Shown here piece after piece: positions 10,480 through 20,423 of a stretch of 64,000 nt of DNA. The notes beneath the pieces are model-generated. The model was not told the origin of the DNA. It saw only the letters and a program-made list of their open reading frames with translations, and did not search any database. Positions within the stretch are counted from its first letter, which is position 1. Each line of letters begins with the position of its first letter. The position numbers and the translations under genes are program-made. This stretch comes from Desulfovibrionales bacterium (GTDB taxonomy: Bacteria > Desulfobacterota > Desulfovibrionia > Desulfovibrionales > Desulfonatronaceae): NCBI GenBank assembly GCA_007693505.1, contig REDL01000064.1, forward strand, positions 62,001-126,000. The letters run 5' to 3'.

Positions 10480-11840
10480 AGTCAAAAGTCAGGTCTATCC
10501 ACATGGTCGGCCTGGGTGGCTCAGGCATGAGCGGCATCGCTGAAGTGCTGCTGAATATGGGCTACAGGGTTTCCGGTTCGGACGTGGCCGCTGGACCGGT
10601 TTTGGAGCACCTGCGCAGTCTGGGAGCGGAGACATCCGTTGGGCATAGCCGCGGGCGATTGCGTGAAGCCCAGGTGCTGGTCAAGTCCACCGCCGTGCAG
10701 GACGACAACCCGGAAGTACTGGAAGCGCGGGAGCTGGGTATTCCGATTATTCCTCGCGCGGAAATGCTGGCTGAACTGATGCGGTTGCGAACCGGCATCG
10801 CCGTTGCCGGGACCCATGGCAAAACCACGACCACGTCCATATTGGCGACCATTTTCAAGGAGGCTGGGCTGGACCCCACGGTGATTATCGGCGGTCGGTT
10901 GCGCACTTATGGCAGCAACGCCTTGCTGGGCCAGGGAGAATATCTCATCGCCGAAGCGGATGAATCCGACGGCTCCTTTCTCTGCCTGTTTCCCATCATC
11001 AGCGTGGTGACCAACATCGATGCGGATCATTTAGATTTTTATCCGGACCTGGCGAGCATCAAGACGGCCTTTGCGCAGTTCATGAACAAAGTCCCTTTTT
11101 ACGGACTGAACGTCGTCTGCGGCGACGACCCGGGAGTGCAATCCGTCCTGCCACAGGTGCGCCGCCCTGTGGTGACCTATGGATTCGGCCCGGAAAACGA
11201 CGTCTCTGGGGAAATGTTGGAGGGACGGGGGGACAATGCTTTTCGGATTTCTTGGCGTGGGAAACCCTGGGCCGAGGTGAGCCTGGCTCAACCTGGGCGG
11301 CACAATGTGTTGAACGCCCTTGGAGCTGTGGGAGTGGCCATTGAGACCGGCTTGCCCAAAGAGGCCGTGGTGCGTGGGCTGACCCATTTTGGCGGAGTGG
11401 GACGACGCTTTGAAATCAAGGGTGAACGGAATGGCGTAACGGTTGTGGATGATTACGGCCACCATCCCAGGGAAATCGTCGCAACCCTGCAGACTGCGCG
11501 GGATTTTTTTCCAGGACGTCGCCTTGTCGTCCTTTTTCAGCCCCATCGTTTTTCACGAACCAAGGCGTTATTCGGCGATTTTTGCCGGGCTTTTCAGCAG
11601 GCGCATCGATTGCTGCTGTTGGAAATCTATCCGGCATCCGAGGCTCCGCTTCCGGGCATCAGCGGGAGCAGTCTGGCCCAAGGCGTCCGGCAGGTCAGCC
11701 AGACGCCGGTGGATTTTTTTCCGGACATGACCACGGCCGGACAGGCATTGCTGGAAATACTGCAGCCAGGAGACGTACTGTTGACTCTGGGTGCGGGGAA
11801 TGTCTGGCAGGTGGGGCAAGGCTACCTTGAGACAGCGTGA
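10476..11840 (+). CDS. murC: UDP-N-acetylmuramate:L-alanine ligase MurC
   Basis: First amino acid ligase of the pentapeptide pathway, adding L-Ala to UDP-MurNAc in the cytoplasm. The N-terminal domain has the MurC-type [17 protein letters not shown], the P-loop is GTHGKTTTT from residue 112, and [12 protein letters not shown] near residue 323 marks the C-terminal domain. 454 residues, normal length. ATGA overlap with murG. murB follows after 10 bases. Confidence 0.96.
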   Translation: MKSKVRSIHMVGLGGSGMSGIAEVLLNMGYRVSGSDVAAGPVLEHLRSLGAETSVGHSRGRLREAQVLVKSTAVQDDNPEVLEARELGIPIIPRAEMLAELMRLRTGIAVAGTHGKTTTTSILATIFKEAGLDPTVIIGGRLRTYGSNALLGQGEYLIAEADESDGSFLCLFPIISVVTNIDADHLDFYPDLASIKTAFAQFMNKVPFYGLNVVCGDDPGVQSVLPQVRRPVVTYGFGPENDVSGEMLEGRGDNAFRISWRGKPWAEVSLAQPGRHNVLNALGAVGVAIETGLPKEAVVRGLTHFGGVGRRFEIKGERNGVTVVDDYGHHPREIVATLQTARDFFPGRRLVVLFQPHRFSRTKALFGDFCRAFQQAHRLLLLEIYPASEAPLPGISGSSLAQGVRQVSQTPVDFFPDMTTAGQALLEILQPGDVLLTLGAGNVWQVGQGYLETA

Positions 11841-11850
11841 CGGTGAATCC

Positions 11851-12750
11851 ATGAGGGTGTTGCCTGGCCCGCTATTGGCCGATCGGACCACCCTGAGACT
11901 GGGCGGCAAGGCCATGGTTGAGATCGTAGTGCAAGGCGAAGCCGACATGGATGAACTGGCCGGGAGCCTGGATGAGCGGACGACCAGGCTGGGGGGGATG
12001 CCCATGATCCTGGGGGCAGGGAGCAATATTCTGGCTGCGGATCATGAACTGGGGTTGGTTTTGATTCGACTCCACGGCGGCGGAGAACCCAGTCTTGCGC
12101 AACAGGATGCAGGTCGCGATACCTTGTTGATTCGCGTTCCGGCAGGCCTCCGCCTGCCGAGGCTGCTGGGATGGTGCTGTACAAGGGGAGCAAAGGGACT
12201 GGAGCCGTGGGCCGGCATTCCCGGTACCGTGGGCGGGGCCGTAGCCATGAATGCCGGCTCATATGGACTGGAGATGGCCGATGTTCTGGAGCGGGTTTTG
12301 ATTTGGACTCCGGGGTTGGGCTGTGTTTGGCGGAAGGCTGTGGATCTGGGCTTTGGGTATCGATGGTTTGACTCCGGACTGGACGAACTGGTTCAGTTGG
12401 TGCTGGCCGTCGAACTTCGCCTGGATCGTGACGAACCCGATGCGGTGCGCACCCGAATGCGACAGTTTTACGGCCGCAAGAGACAAAGCCAGCCGGTCAC
12501 CATGGCTTCGGCCGGATGCGTGTTCAAGAATCCTTCCTCCGAATATCCAGCGGGCAAGCTCTTGGAGCAAGTCGGGATGCGAGGCTATCGACGGGGGAAC
12601 ATGGCTTTTTCAGAGCAGCATGCGAATTTCCTGGTCAATCTGGGAGGTGGGACCTCAAGTGACGCGTTCGCCTTGCTGGACATGGCCCAAGAGCGGGTCG
12701 AGCGGCGCTTTGGCCTGGAACTGAAAACCGAGGTCAGGGTAATTGCATGA
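11851..12750 (+). CDS. murB: UDP-N-acetylenolpyruvoylglucosamine reductase MurB
   Basis: FAD- and NADPH-dependent reductase that produces UDP-MurNAc. The FAD-binding GAGSNILAAD (residues ~52-61) and WAGIPGTVGGAVAMNAG motifs are present, as is the active-site loop SAGCVFKNP. Residue 223 is Cys at the position of the proton-donating Ser of E. coli MurB, a substitution I recall from many MurB proteins, so it need not mean loss of function. About 299 residues. ATG 11851 is preferred because an upstream start would run deep into murC without adding family sequence. ATGA overlap with ftsQ. Confidence 0.93.
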   Translation: MRVLPGPLLADRTTLRLGGKAMVEIVVQGEADMDELAGSLDERTTRLGGMPMILGAGSNILAADHELGLVLIRLHGGGEPSLAQQDAGRDTLLIRVPAGLRLPRLLGWCCTRGAKGLEPWAGIPGTVGGAVAMNAGSYGLEMADVLERVLIWTPGLGCVWRKAVDLGFGYRWFDSGLDELVQLVLAVELRLDRDEPDAVRTRMRQFYGRKRQSQPVTMASAGCVFKNPSSEYPAGKLLEQVGMRGYRRGNMAFSEQHANFLVNLGGGTSSDAFALLDMAQERVERRFGLELKTEVRVIA

Positions 12751-13670
12751 GCGTGGCAGCGGTTCGACTCAGGGCCGGAGGCTGGTTCAGCCCAGGGGCG
12801 CGCAAGAGTAATACCTGGTCGAGCAAGAAACACGGCACGGCCACCCTGCCAAAACGTGCGGTCAAACCGGCCCGCAACAAGGCCGCGAACAAACGGCAGA
12901 TAGGGATCGGCGAGCTTCTTGTGGCCACTGTGCTGCTGACGTTGCGGGGCCTGGGCTGGGCTCTTGGGGTGATATCCGTAGTGGCCCTGCTTGGCGGTAT
13001 CAGTCTGGGCTTGGTCTACGGATACCGGGGATTAACCAGCTCCGCCCATTTTGCCGTTTCCCACGTGGAGATTGCCGGTAACAATCAGTTGAGCGTGTCG
13101 GAGGTTCTGAATCTGAGCGGAGTGGCCGTGGGCGCGAACGCCCTGGAGGTCAGCCTGGGGGACGTCAGCCGCAGGCTCCAAGGCAGCCCATGGATTGAAC
13201 GTGCTACAGTCCGCAGGGTGCTTCCGGATGGCGTGGCCATCGAGATTGTGGAACGTGAGCCGTTTTTTTGGGTCAAGCATGGAGAATCTCTCTATTATGC
13301 GGATCGAAGCGGGACACCCATTGCCGCCCTGGAACTGGGGCGGTTCGTCTCACTCCCCTTGTTGCTTCTGGAGAGCGAACTGGATCCGAACTGGCGACTC
13401 CTTGAGGAATGGATGCGGGCCGTGGAGCGACTGGAATTCCCGTTCGGATTTTCGGATATAGCATGGTTGAGGGTGGAGGATGCGAATATGTTGCGAATCT
13501 ACCTGGAAGACAGAGGCATAATGATTGATTTTGATCTGAGTGACTGGCGTGTGCATCGGGGAATTTTGGGCCAAGTCTGGGAGGATTTGCGCTCGCGTGG
13601 GGAACTGAATTCCATTGAACGAGTGACCGTTATGTCAGGCAAGGCCTGGGTTCTGGCACAAGGGTCCTGA
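12747..13670 (+). CDS. ftsQ: Cell division protein FtsQ (POTRA domain)
   Basis: Bitopic divisome protein linking cytoplasmic and periplasmic division factors. A long basic cytoplasmic tail (residues 1-50, many K and R) precedes one membrane segment (around 56-92). The POTRA domain begins at FAVSHVEIAGNNQLSVSEVL, and the beta domain carries the family pattern of paired motifs (WIERATVRRVLPDGVAIEIVEREPFFWV). 307 residues. It lies directly between murB and ftsA, as expected when ddl is absent from the cluster. Confidence 0.92.
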   Translation: MSVAAVRLRAGGWFSPGARKSNTWSSKKHGTATLPKRAVKPARNKAANKRQIGIGELLVATVLLTLRGLGWALGVISVVALLGGISLGLVYGYRGLTSSAHFAVSHVEIAGNNQLSVSEVLNLSGVAVGANALEVSLGDVSRRLQGSPWIERATVRRVLPDGVAIEIVEREPFFWVKHGESLYYADRSGTPIAALELGRFVSLPLLLLESELDPNWRLLEEWMRAVERLEFPFGFSDIAWLRVEDANMLRIYLEDRGIMIDFDLSDWRVHRGILGQVWEDLRSRGELNSIERVTVMSGKAWVLAQGS

Positions 13671-13692
13671 CGGAGAAACGAGGAGCGGCGAA

Positions 13693-14934
13693 ATGGCGAA
13701 GAAATCATCATCCAAGTCCGATCTGATCGTCGGGCTGGACATCGGCACCACCAAAATCTGCACCGTGGTCGGTGAGGCGACGCCCAATGGCGTGGACGTG
13801 GTCGGCATCGGCACTGCCCCGTCTTCTGGACTGCGCAAGGGCGTGGTGGTGAATATCGAGCAGACCGTCCAGTGTATCAAAAAAGCCCTGGAAGAAGCAG
13901 AGCTGATGGCTGGCTGCGAAATTCGCTCCGTCTACTCCGGGATAGCCGGAAGCCACGTCAAGGGATTCAACAGCCATGGAGTGATCGCGGTCAAGGGCGG
14001 CGAGGTATCACCCAAAGATGTGGAGCGGGTGCTCGATGCGGCCAAGGCCGTGGCCATTCCTCTCGATCGCGAGGTGATTCATATCCTGCCGCAGGAATTC
14101 ATTGTCGATGAGCAGAACGGCATTGCCGACCCCATCGGAATGGCCGGGGTGCGACTGGAGGTCAAGGTGCATATCGTGACCGGGGCGGTGAGCAGTGCCC
14201 AGAACATTATCCGTTCTTGTCACCGGGCAGGTCTGGACGTGGCCGACATCGTCCTCCAATCCCTGGCATCCACCGAGGCGGTCTTGACCCCGGAAGAACG
14301 TGAAATCGGGGTTGCTTTGGTGGATATTGGCGGAGGAACCACGGATGTGGCCATTTTTTCAAACAATTCAATCAAGTATACCTCGGTTCTGGCCCTTGGC
14401 GGCAGCAACCTGACCAATGACATTGCGTTTGGTCTGCGTACACCGATGCTGGCCGCGGAAAAGATCAAAATCAAGTACGGGTGTGCACTGACGGATATCG
14501 TCCAAAAAGATGAGATCATCGACGTGCCCAGCGTGGGGGGGCGCGAAGCACGGCGAGTTTCTCGGCGGGTGCTGGCAGAGATCTGTGAACCGCGGATGGA
14601 GGAAATCATGGCCCTGGTGGAACAGGATTTGAGTCAATCCGGATGTAAAAACCTGATTGGGGCCGGGATAGTCTTGACCGGCGGTTCAGCCCTGCTGGAC
14701 GGCATGCCGGAACTGGGAGAGCAGATTTTCAATCTGCCCACCCGTATCGGCTTCCCACGTGAAGTGGGCGGATTGAAGGACGTGGTGATGAATCCGATGT
14801 ATTCCACGGCGGTTGGCCTGCTGATGTATGGTGCCCGCAAGGAAGGTCTGGATCAGCGGTTTCGAATTCGGGACACCCATATTTTCAATCGTATCCTGAA
14901 CCGGATGCGGAAATGGTTTTCGGATGTTTCCTGA
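13693..14934 (+). CDS. ftsA: Cell division actin homologue FtsA
   Basis: Actin-fold ATPase that tethers FtsZ filaments to the membrane. The phosphate-1 motif GLDIGTTKICTVVGE is at residues 14-28 and VDIGGGTTDVAIF forms the phosphate-2 loop. The extreme C-terminus (RILNRMRKWFSDVS) is the amphipathic membrane-targeting helix. 413 residues. An AGGAG site is present ahead of the ATG. The 132 bases between ftsA and ftsZ contain no gene and may hold the ftsZ-proximal promoter, but I see no convincing -35/-10 pair. Confidence 0.97.
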   Translation: MAKKSSSKSDLIVGLDIGTTKICTVVGEATPNGVDVVGIGTAPSSGLRKGVVVNIEQTVQCIKKALEEAELMAGCEIRSVYSGIAGSHVKGFNSHGVIAVKGGEVSPKDVERVLDAAKAVAIPLDREVIHILPQEFIVDEQNGIADPIGMAGVRLEVKVHIVTGAVSSAQNIIRSCHRAGLDVADIVLQSLASTEAVLTPEEREIGVALVDIGGGTTDVAIFSNNSIKYTSVLALGGSNLTNDIAFGLRTPMLAAEKIKIKYGCALTDIVQKDEIIDVPSVGGREARRVSRRVLAEICEPRMEEIMALVEQDLSQSGCKNLIGAGIVLTGGSALLDGMPELGEQIFNLPTRIGFPREVGGLKDVVMNPMYSTAVGLLMYGARKEGLDQRFRIRDTHIFNRILNRMRKWFSDVS

Positions 14935-15066
14935 TATCAAGAGCCAATGCGAATAGAGCAAAGCGGACAGAGAGAACACGGATTGGGCGCGGGACGCAAG
15001 AAAGGTCCTTTTACGAGGAACATAAAAAATTTGCCGATCAGGTAATCAATCAGGGAGGAGAATCGT

Positions 15067-16335
15067 ATGCAGTTCATGGAACTCGAAAATGACACCAATG
15101 CATTGATCAAGGTCGTCGGCGTCGGTGGAGGCGGCAGCAATGCCGTGAACAACATGATCAGCTCATCGCTGAAGGGTGTCACCTTCATCGCAGCCAACAC
15201 GGACCTTCAAGCCTTGAACAGGTCCCAGGCTGAACACAAGATTCAACTGGGCGACAAACTGACCAAGGGACTTGGGGCCGGGGCGAATCCGGATATTGGC
15301 CGCGAGGCTGCCCTGGAAAGCGTGGATCAGATCCGCAAAATGTTGGAACCGGCGGACATGGTGTTCATTACCGCGGGAATGGGCGGGGGCACCGGTACGG
15401 GAGCGGCACCGGTGATCGCCGATGTGGCCAGGGAAATGGGTGCCTTGACCGTGGCCGTGGTGTCCAAGCCGTTTTATTTCGAGGGCAAGAAGCGGTTGCT
15501 GCAGGCTGAGAAAGGTGCTGCCGCCCTGGCCGAGTCGGTGGACACGATCATTACCATTCCCAATGACCGGCTGCTCTCTCTGGCTTCTCAAAAAGCCGCC
15601 TTTTTGGATATGCTGAAAAAGGCCGACGAGGTGTTGTTTTATGCGGTCAAGGGCATTTCCGATCTTATCATGGTGCCAGGCTTGATCAATCTGGATTTTG
15701 CCGATGTGAAGGCGGTGATGTCCGAGATGGGGCTGGCCATGATGGGAACAGGTATTGCCAAGGGCGAAGGCCGGGCCAGGGAGGCTGCATTGAAGGCCAT
15801 CAACAGCCCCTTGCTGGAAGATGTAAGCATTGACGGAGCCAAGGGCGTTTTGCTGAACATTACCTGCGCCCCGGATATGACCATCGATGAGGTCAGTGAG
15901 GCGGCCAGCATCATTCACGAGGCGGCCCATGACGAGGCCAAGATCTTCTTCGGAACCGTATTCGACGAAGACGCTGGTGATGAGATGCGGATTACCGTTA
16001 TTGCTACGGGCATCGGAGCTGAAAGTGCGACCGGCAATCGCAGTGATGATACCTCCCGGGTGATCGATCTGGGTGGCGTTCGCAACAACTCCGGAAATTC
16101 CGGGAACGTGGTGCGGCGTCCGTACATTCCTTCCAATAACGAGGATCGAAGTATTCCGGCCTATCTTCGCAAAGGACTGCGCGGCGACCATGGTCAGCAA
16201 CAAGGATCTACGCAAACGCCGCATCAATCTCCGAATCGGATGCTACGGGTGGCTTCAGGCGGAGGCGGAGAGGACTTCATTTTTGATGAAGAAGAGTTTG
16301 AAATTCCTTCTTTTTTACGGAAGCAGGCGGATTGA
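15067..16335 (+). CDS. ftsZ: Cell division tubulin homologue FtsZ
   Basis: GTPase that polymerises into the Z-ring. The N-terminal [13 protein letters not shown] motif and the tubulin signature GGGTGTG at residues 106-112 are intact. After the GTPase core comes a variable linker (roughly residues 320-400, rich in N, S, G and Q), then the acidic tail and the conserved C-terminal peptide EIPSFLRKQ that binds FtsA. 422 residues. A strong GGGAGGAG site lies upstream. It is the last gene of the dcw run. Confidence 0.98.
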   Translation: MQFMELENDTNALIKVVGVGGGGSNAVNNMISSSLKGVTFIAANTDLQALNRSQAEHKIQLGDKLTKGLGAGANPDIGREAALESVDQIRKMLEPADMVFITAGMGGGTGTGAAPVIADVAREMGALTVAVVSKPFYFEGKKRLLQAEKGAAALAESVDTIITIPNDRLLSLASQKAAFLDMLKKADEVLFYAVKGISDLIMVPGLINLDFADVKAVMSEMGLAMMGTGIAKGEGRAREAALKAINSPLLEDVSIDGAKGVLLNITCAPDMTIDEVSEAASIIHEAAHDEAKIFFGTVFDEDAGDEMRITVIATGIGAESATGNRSDDTSRVIDLGGVRNNSGNSGNVVRRPYIPSNNEDRSIPAYLRKGLRGDHGQQQGSTQTPHQSPNRMLRVASGGGGEDFIFDEEEFEIPSFLRKQAD

Positions 16336-16423
16336 TCAGAGCGCATCATCACAACCAGCAGGCGCGATCTGGCACAGGCACGTTTAATCTGCCGGTGAGG
16401 CGCGCTTTGTCCGGCATGATCGA

Positions 16424-18127
16424 GTGAAACGCGGACGACGTTCGGCCAGACCGGCCGCCATTGCGGAACAGGAGTGGGGTGGTCGTCTGCCCATCGCCTT
16501 GGTGTTTCCCCAGAAGCCGGCTTTGGCCTATTCAAGTCTGGGGTGGCAGGGAGTTCTCACACAGGTGCGTTCCCTGGCGACACTGGCCCCTGAGCCGGTC
16601 TTCTGGGATCCGGATAAGGGCCGACTGGTCCGGCCTTACGGTCGGCGAGGGCTGGATGCGTTTGGTGTCCTGGCCTTCAGCCTGACATACGAGTTTGATT
16701 ACCTCCATCTGGTTCGAATCCTGATGGCCTCCGGGATCACTCCCGAAGCCGCGAAACGCCCCTCCTGGCCCTTGGTTATGGCCGGAGGGGCGTTGGCGTT
16801 CATGAATCCAGCACCTATCGCTCCCTGTGTCGACATGTTTTGGGTGGGCGAAGCTGAGGCCGGCCTTTTGGAATGCCTGGCAGTTTTGGCCGAAGTCCAT
16901 GTGCGACATGGTTCCCGACATGACGCTCTGGAGCGCGTCGCCGCCATGCCGGGGGTTTATGTGCCCGGCAACAGTCCTCTCCCTGTTCGGCGGGCCATGT
17001 ACATCCATCCTCGGCACACCGGCGAACTTGAAACGCCAGTGAGTTCATGCTTCGTGACGTCGGATGCGGTGTTCCGGGATACCTTGCTGTTGGAGGTCAA
17101 CCGGGGCTGTCCGCATGGCTGCCGATTCTGTGCAGCCGGGTATGTTTACCGACCACCTCGGCTGACGTCCCTGGAGACATTACAAAATATCGTTCGCCAC
17201 GAGCAGCCGCGCAAGGTGGGCCTTGTTGGTACAGCCCTTACGGACTGGCCTGAGCTGACTCGATTTCTGGCTTGGCTTGGGGACCAGAAGGTGGATGTAT
17301 CCCTGTCCTCTCTGCGGGCTGAGGGTTTGACCGAAGAACTTTTGGACGCCCTGCGGGGACTGGGCACGCGTACGGTAACCCTCGCTTTGGAGGGGCCCAG
17401 CAGATCCCTTCGGGACGCGATGAATAAGCATGTTCGTGAAGAGGCGTTCTTGCAAACAGTGGCCCAACTCTCCCGCAAGGGCTTCAATCATCTGAAAATC
17501 TATCTGTTGGTGGGCTGGCCTGGCGAGACCGACGCGGACTGGGAGGAATTCAGTCTGTTTTTGCGGGACGTCAACCAAGCACGGACCGGTGGTGTCGTCG
17601 GGGGGAAAACCAATTTGAAATTGATCACCCTGGGGCTGGGTTGCCTGGTGCCGAAACCCTGGACACCATTGCAATGGGCGGCCATGGCCAGTGAACAAGT
17701 CTTGAAGGAGCGAATTTCTTACGTCCGCAAAGTGGCCAAAAACATGTCCGGAGTACAGGTCCGCTCGGACGCGCCAGGGTTGGCCAGGGTACAGGGGTTG
17801 TTGGCCCGGGGGGACCAACGGGTTCATGAATTGATCCATTTGGCAGCCGGATTGAAAGGTCGCGAACTGGATGTCTGGGCTGCGGCTTTGGGAGAGTGGC
17901 CTCGTGATCCGAATTGGTTTCTGGATCGGGAACGATCCAGAGAGGAAATATTCCCCTGGGAGGTCATTAATCCGGGGCTTGACCGGGAATATCTGTGGCG
18001 GGAATGGGAGAAGGTCGGTGCACGGCGCACGTCGTCGCCGTGTCCCATGGAAATCGCCCAGGGCGGACTTCAGGCGGGCTGCCTGAAGTGCCGCCGGTGT
18101 GGGTTGGAGAAATGGCTTCAGACCTGA
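16424..18127 (+). CDS. Radical SAM protein with B12-binding-like N-terminal region
   Basis: A 567-residue radical SAM enzyme of unassigned substrate. The [4Fe-4S] motif CxxxCxxC is at Cys229, Cys233 and Cys236 (GCPHGCRFCAAG). The ~200 residues before it resemble the B12-binding-type N-terminal region found in this branch of the superfamily (for example LVMAGGALAFMNPAPIA), but I cannot confirm cobalamin binding. A second cysteine cluster, CLKCRRC, lies close to the C-terminus (about residues 555-561) and could bind metal. Translation starts at GTG 16424; the nearby ATG 16416 is out of frame. It follows ftsZ by 88 bases and is convergent with fmdB. The function is not predictable from context. 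Confidence 0.87.
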   Translation: MKRGRRSARPAAIAEQEWGGRLPIALVFPQKPALAYSSLGWQGVLTQVRSLATLAPEPVFWDPDKGRLVRPYGRRGLDAFGVLAFSLTYEFDYLHLVRILMASGITPEAAKRPSWPLVMAGGALAFMNPAPIAPCVDMFWVGEAEAGLLECLAVLAEVHVRHGSRHDALERVAAMPGVYVPGNSPLPVRRAMYIHPRHTGELETPVSSCFVTSDAVFRDTLLLEVNRGCPHGCRFCAAGYVYRPPRLTSLETLQNIVRHEQPRKVGLVGTALTDWPELTRFLAWLGDQKVDVSLSSLRAEGLTEELLDALRGLGTRTVTLALEGPSRSLRDAMNKHVREEAFLQTVAQLSRKGFNHLKIYLLVGWPGETDADWEEFSLFLRDVNQARTGGVVGGKTNLKLITLGLGCLVPKPWTPLQWAAMASEQVLKERISYVRKVAKNMSGVQVRSDAPGLARVQGLLARGDQRVHELIHLAAGLKGRELDVWAAALGEWPRDPNWFLDRERSREEIFPWEVINPGLDREYLWREWEKVGARRTSSPCPMEIAQGGLQAGCLKCRRCGLEKWLQT

Positions 18128-18143
18128 AGCCGGATTACACGCC

Positions 18144-18362
18144 TCAGGAAAAACCCTGGCCAGGGCCGCAACCGGATGGCAATGGGCCTCCGTATGGTGC
18201 ATCGGATGTCCTGCCGGAAGCGAGCTGTCCACAAACCGATGGAACTTTTGCAGCCTGTTTCCAGCCACATTTCGGGCATGGCTTGGTTTCCTCTTCAGAA
18301 GATCGGGTCAATTCTTCGAAGGCGTGGTTGCAGTGGGGGCAGGAATATTCAAAAATGGGCAT
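18144..18362 (-). CDS. FmdB-family zinc-ribbon protein
   Basis: A 72-residue protein opening with MPIFEYSCPHCNHAFEEL, the characteristic start of FmdB/CxxC_CXXC_SSSS regulatory-type zinc ribbons. Two CxxC pairs (CPHC around residues 8-11 and CPKC around 29-32) would form one zinc knuckle. The C-terminal third is Gly/Ser/Pro-rich and probably disordered. A good AGGAG site is present on the minus strand 7 bases before the ATG. The family was named from formamidase operons, but most members have no established role. It is convergent with the radical SAM gene, 16 bases apart. Confidence 0.88.
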   Translation of the reverse strand: MPIFEYSCPHCNHAFEELTRSSEEETKPCPKCGWKQAAKVPSVCGQLASGRTSDAPYGGPLPSGCGPGQGFS

Positions 18363-18470
18363 GAACGGGCTCCTGGGGGTTGGGATAATGAAATCGCCAC
18401 GGCGGCACGCCGTGACCCCTTTTGCTTACGCGGCAGACCGGAATGTTTCAACCGGCATGGCCGCCCAAAT

Positions 18471-18721
18471 CAGGGCATTTTTGTTCTCACCAATTTTTTC
18501 TTGCAAAGACGGCTGTCGTGGCCTGTTTGGAACGGCTCGAAACTCCTTCACTGGCCTCGCAACATCAAGCCGTTGCGCCATAATAACAGGAAGTTGTACT
18601 TTGAGCGCCCGGCAACGGCTTGATGAACGATTCCTGGCTCAGCCAAACAGTCGATCCGTCCCAAACAGGGCACGACAGCCTCAAAAATTTCATATCGTTA
18701 CGTCAGAACAGAAATGCCCTG
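18471..18721. repeat. Imperfect ~251-bp foldback element (nested inverted repeats)
   Basis: The non-coding 397 bases between fmdB and the glycosyltransferase gene are dominated by a large inverted repeat. The outer arms, 18471-18488 and 18704-18721, match at about 16 of 18 positions. Further in, 18511-18530 and 18661-18680 match at 19 of 20. A CGG(C/A)TCGA tract continues the stem for about 8 bases. An inner perfect 14-bp stem (18563-18576 with 18612-18625) closes around a 35-base loop. The short arms between these blocks are diverged. No transposase is present, and no convincing ORF runs through it. It could be a MITE-like relic or a structured RNA or DNA element in a divergent promoter region. 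Confidence 0.75.
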
Positions 18722-18759
18722 CCGCCCAGATAGTGATCCGGCGTTGACGAGACCGTACC

Positions 18760-20388
18760 ATGCGTCTTTGCGTCATCAATTGTTCACTACAGAATGAGTT
18801 GCGATCCCTGGGGCATACGGTCCTGGGGCTGCATCCCAAGCCTGGAATTCACGATCTGCCCGGCTTGTTGGCAGAACACCGCTTCGAGCCGGACGTGGTG
18901 ATTCAACAGGAGACCCTGGGCCCACGGGTGCTTCTGCAAGGCTTGGATAAGGCTCCCGGGCTCAAGATTTTCTGGTCCATCGACACCCACCTGAATGCCT
19001 TCTGGCAGGTGGAGTACGTCCGTCTGTTCGACCTGGTTTGCTCCACCCAGCGGAACTGGAGCGAGTATCTCCAGAAACTGACCGGTACCCCGGCATACTG
19101 GTTGTCCTGGTTCGGACAACGTCTGCCTTGGAGAGGCTGGGATAAACGCTCACGAGAGGTCGGCTTCGTGGGGCGGGTGACCGAACATCGTCCTTCCCGC
19201 CAGCGGTTTGTTGATTTCTTGCGCCGGGAATTCCAGATGGAACTGGTCCAGGATGTATCATTCCAGCAAATGCTGGTATTCTACCGGGAAACCCGTCTGG
19301 CCCCAAATGAGTCCATTTTTGGAGAAATCAATTTTCGGTTGTTCGAGGCTGCGTCCTGTGGCTGTCTCGTGCTCAATCCTGCCGGAATTCCTGGGCTGGA
19401 AGAGACCTTTCTTCCGGACAGGGAAATCGGAGTATTCAGCCACGCCCTGGAACTCAAATCCAAGATCAACCATTACTCTCGTAATCACCACTTAGCGGAG
19501 GAAATGGCCAAAGCGGCATGGGCTAGGATTCAGGAAGAGCATTTGGCGGTCCATCGCGCTCAAAGACTGCTTGAGGTGGTGACCCGGGCAACGGGCCGAT
19601 CATTAAGCGGATCCGAACCTCCAGCCCTATCGTGGGCCTTGACCCTTTATCGATTGTGGCAGGCGCGACGAGCCCCCCTAGCCACGGAAGAATTGAGGCA
19701 TTTGCTGCTGGCCTTGCCGGAATCCTCCCGCAAACGCGAGGCCCTGCTGGGATTCTGGCTTGGGACCCACCAAGATAACCTGGTCCTCCATGACCTCAGA
19801 GCACTGCTTCAGTCCGACCTTCCCTTCGGGAACGACCCGTCGCTTGCAAGGACCGCTTCCCTGGCGGCGCTGCATTTGGGCGAGCCTGCCCTGGCCAAGG
19901 CGTTTTGGTTGCGTCGCCAAAAGCACTCCGTGCACGCTCCCAGACCGCCCCGTACTCCCTTGGAGATGTATCGATTCTGGGGAGGGACGTTTCAGCGCGA
20001 AGATCGCCTGGCTCGGCCCGGTCTGCCCTTTGACCATGAGCGCCATATTCCGGAATCTACCCTGGAATGCCTGATACTTGGTCATCGTCTGGACTCTCGC
20101 GAGATGAACGTTTGTCGGGCCATGGACGCCCTGCTGGAAAAACAGTCCGGTTTCGAACCGTTGCGATTGTCACTTTTGTCCCATTTGACCCTGCACCAAC
20201 CAGGCAACTGGCTGGCGGGGCTCAAACTGGGTCTGGTCAACCTCCAGGGGTTCAGGCTAGAAGAGGGCTTGGAAGAGCTGCATTTGGCCGTATTGAGGGC
20301 CGAACAGCACGGTGAAACAAGAAAACTCAACAACGCCCTGGCCGCTACCGACCCTGAAGGCTCAATCCGCGCGGTCTTGGGCATGTAA
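18760..20388 (+). CDS. CgeB-like glycosyltransferase family protein
   Basis: A 542-residue protein. Its first ~290 residues look like a GT-B glycosyltransferase of the CgeB / DUF3880 type: LKIFWSIDTHLNAFWQVEY, a VGFVGRVTEHRPSR loop, and the C-terminal nucleotide-sugar-binding pattern INFRLFEAASCGCLVLNP followed by a Glu. The remaining ~250 residues are helical and TPR-like in composition, without a motif I recognise. Likely role: transfer of a sugar to a surface polymer or flagellin-type protein; donor and acceptor unknown. A related but distinct glycosyltransferase lies at 60556-61896. It is separated from fmdB by the foldback element and precedes recN by 35 bases. Confidence 0.75.
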   Translation: MRLCVINCSLQNELRSLGHTVLGLHPKPGIHDLPGLLAEHRFEPDVVIQQETLGPRVLLQGLDKAPGLKIFWSIDTHLNAFWQVEYVRLFDLVCSTQRNWSEYLQKLTGTPAYWLSWFGQRLPWRGWDKRSREVGFVGRVTEHRPSRQRFVDFLRREFQMELVQDVSFQQMLVFYRETRLAPNESIFGEINFRLFEAASCGCLVLNPAGIPGLEETFLPDREIGVFSHALELKSKINHYSRNHHLAEEMAKAAWARIQEEHLAVHRAQRLLEVVTRATGRSLSGSEPPALSWALTLYRLWQARRAPLATEELRHLLLALPESSRKREALLGFWLGTHQDNLVLHDLRALLQSDLPFGNDPSLARTASLAALHLGEPALAKAFWLRRQKHSVHAPRPPRTPLEMYRFWGGTFQREDRLARPGLPFDHERHIPESTLECLILGHRLDSREMNVCRAMDALLEKQSGFEPLRLSLLSHLTLHQPGNWLAGLKLGLVNLQGFRLEEGLEELHLAVLRAEQHGETRKLNNALAATDPEGSIRAVLGM

Positions 20389-20423
20389 CCCGGTTCGGGT
20401 CATTACCTCCGTACCTTCGCCCC

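Noticed and set aside
11851-12750. MurB as an inactive enzyme because Cys223 replaces the E. coli active-site Ser
   Set aside because: The surrounding SAGCVFKNP motif is intact and Cys at this place is, to my knowledge, common in MurB, so activity is expected.
17995-18747. 250-codon plus-strand frame spanning the radical SAM 3' end, fmdB and the foldback element
   Set aside because: It runs antisense through fmdB and across the inverted repeat, with no family character.
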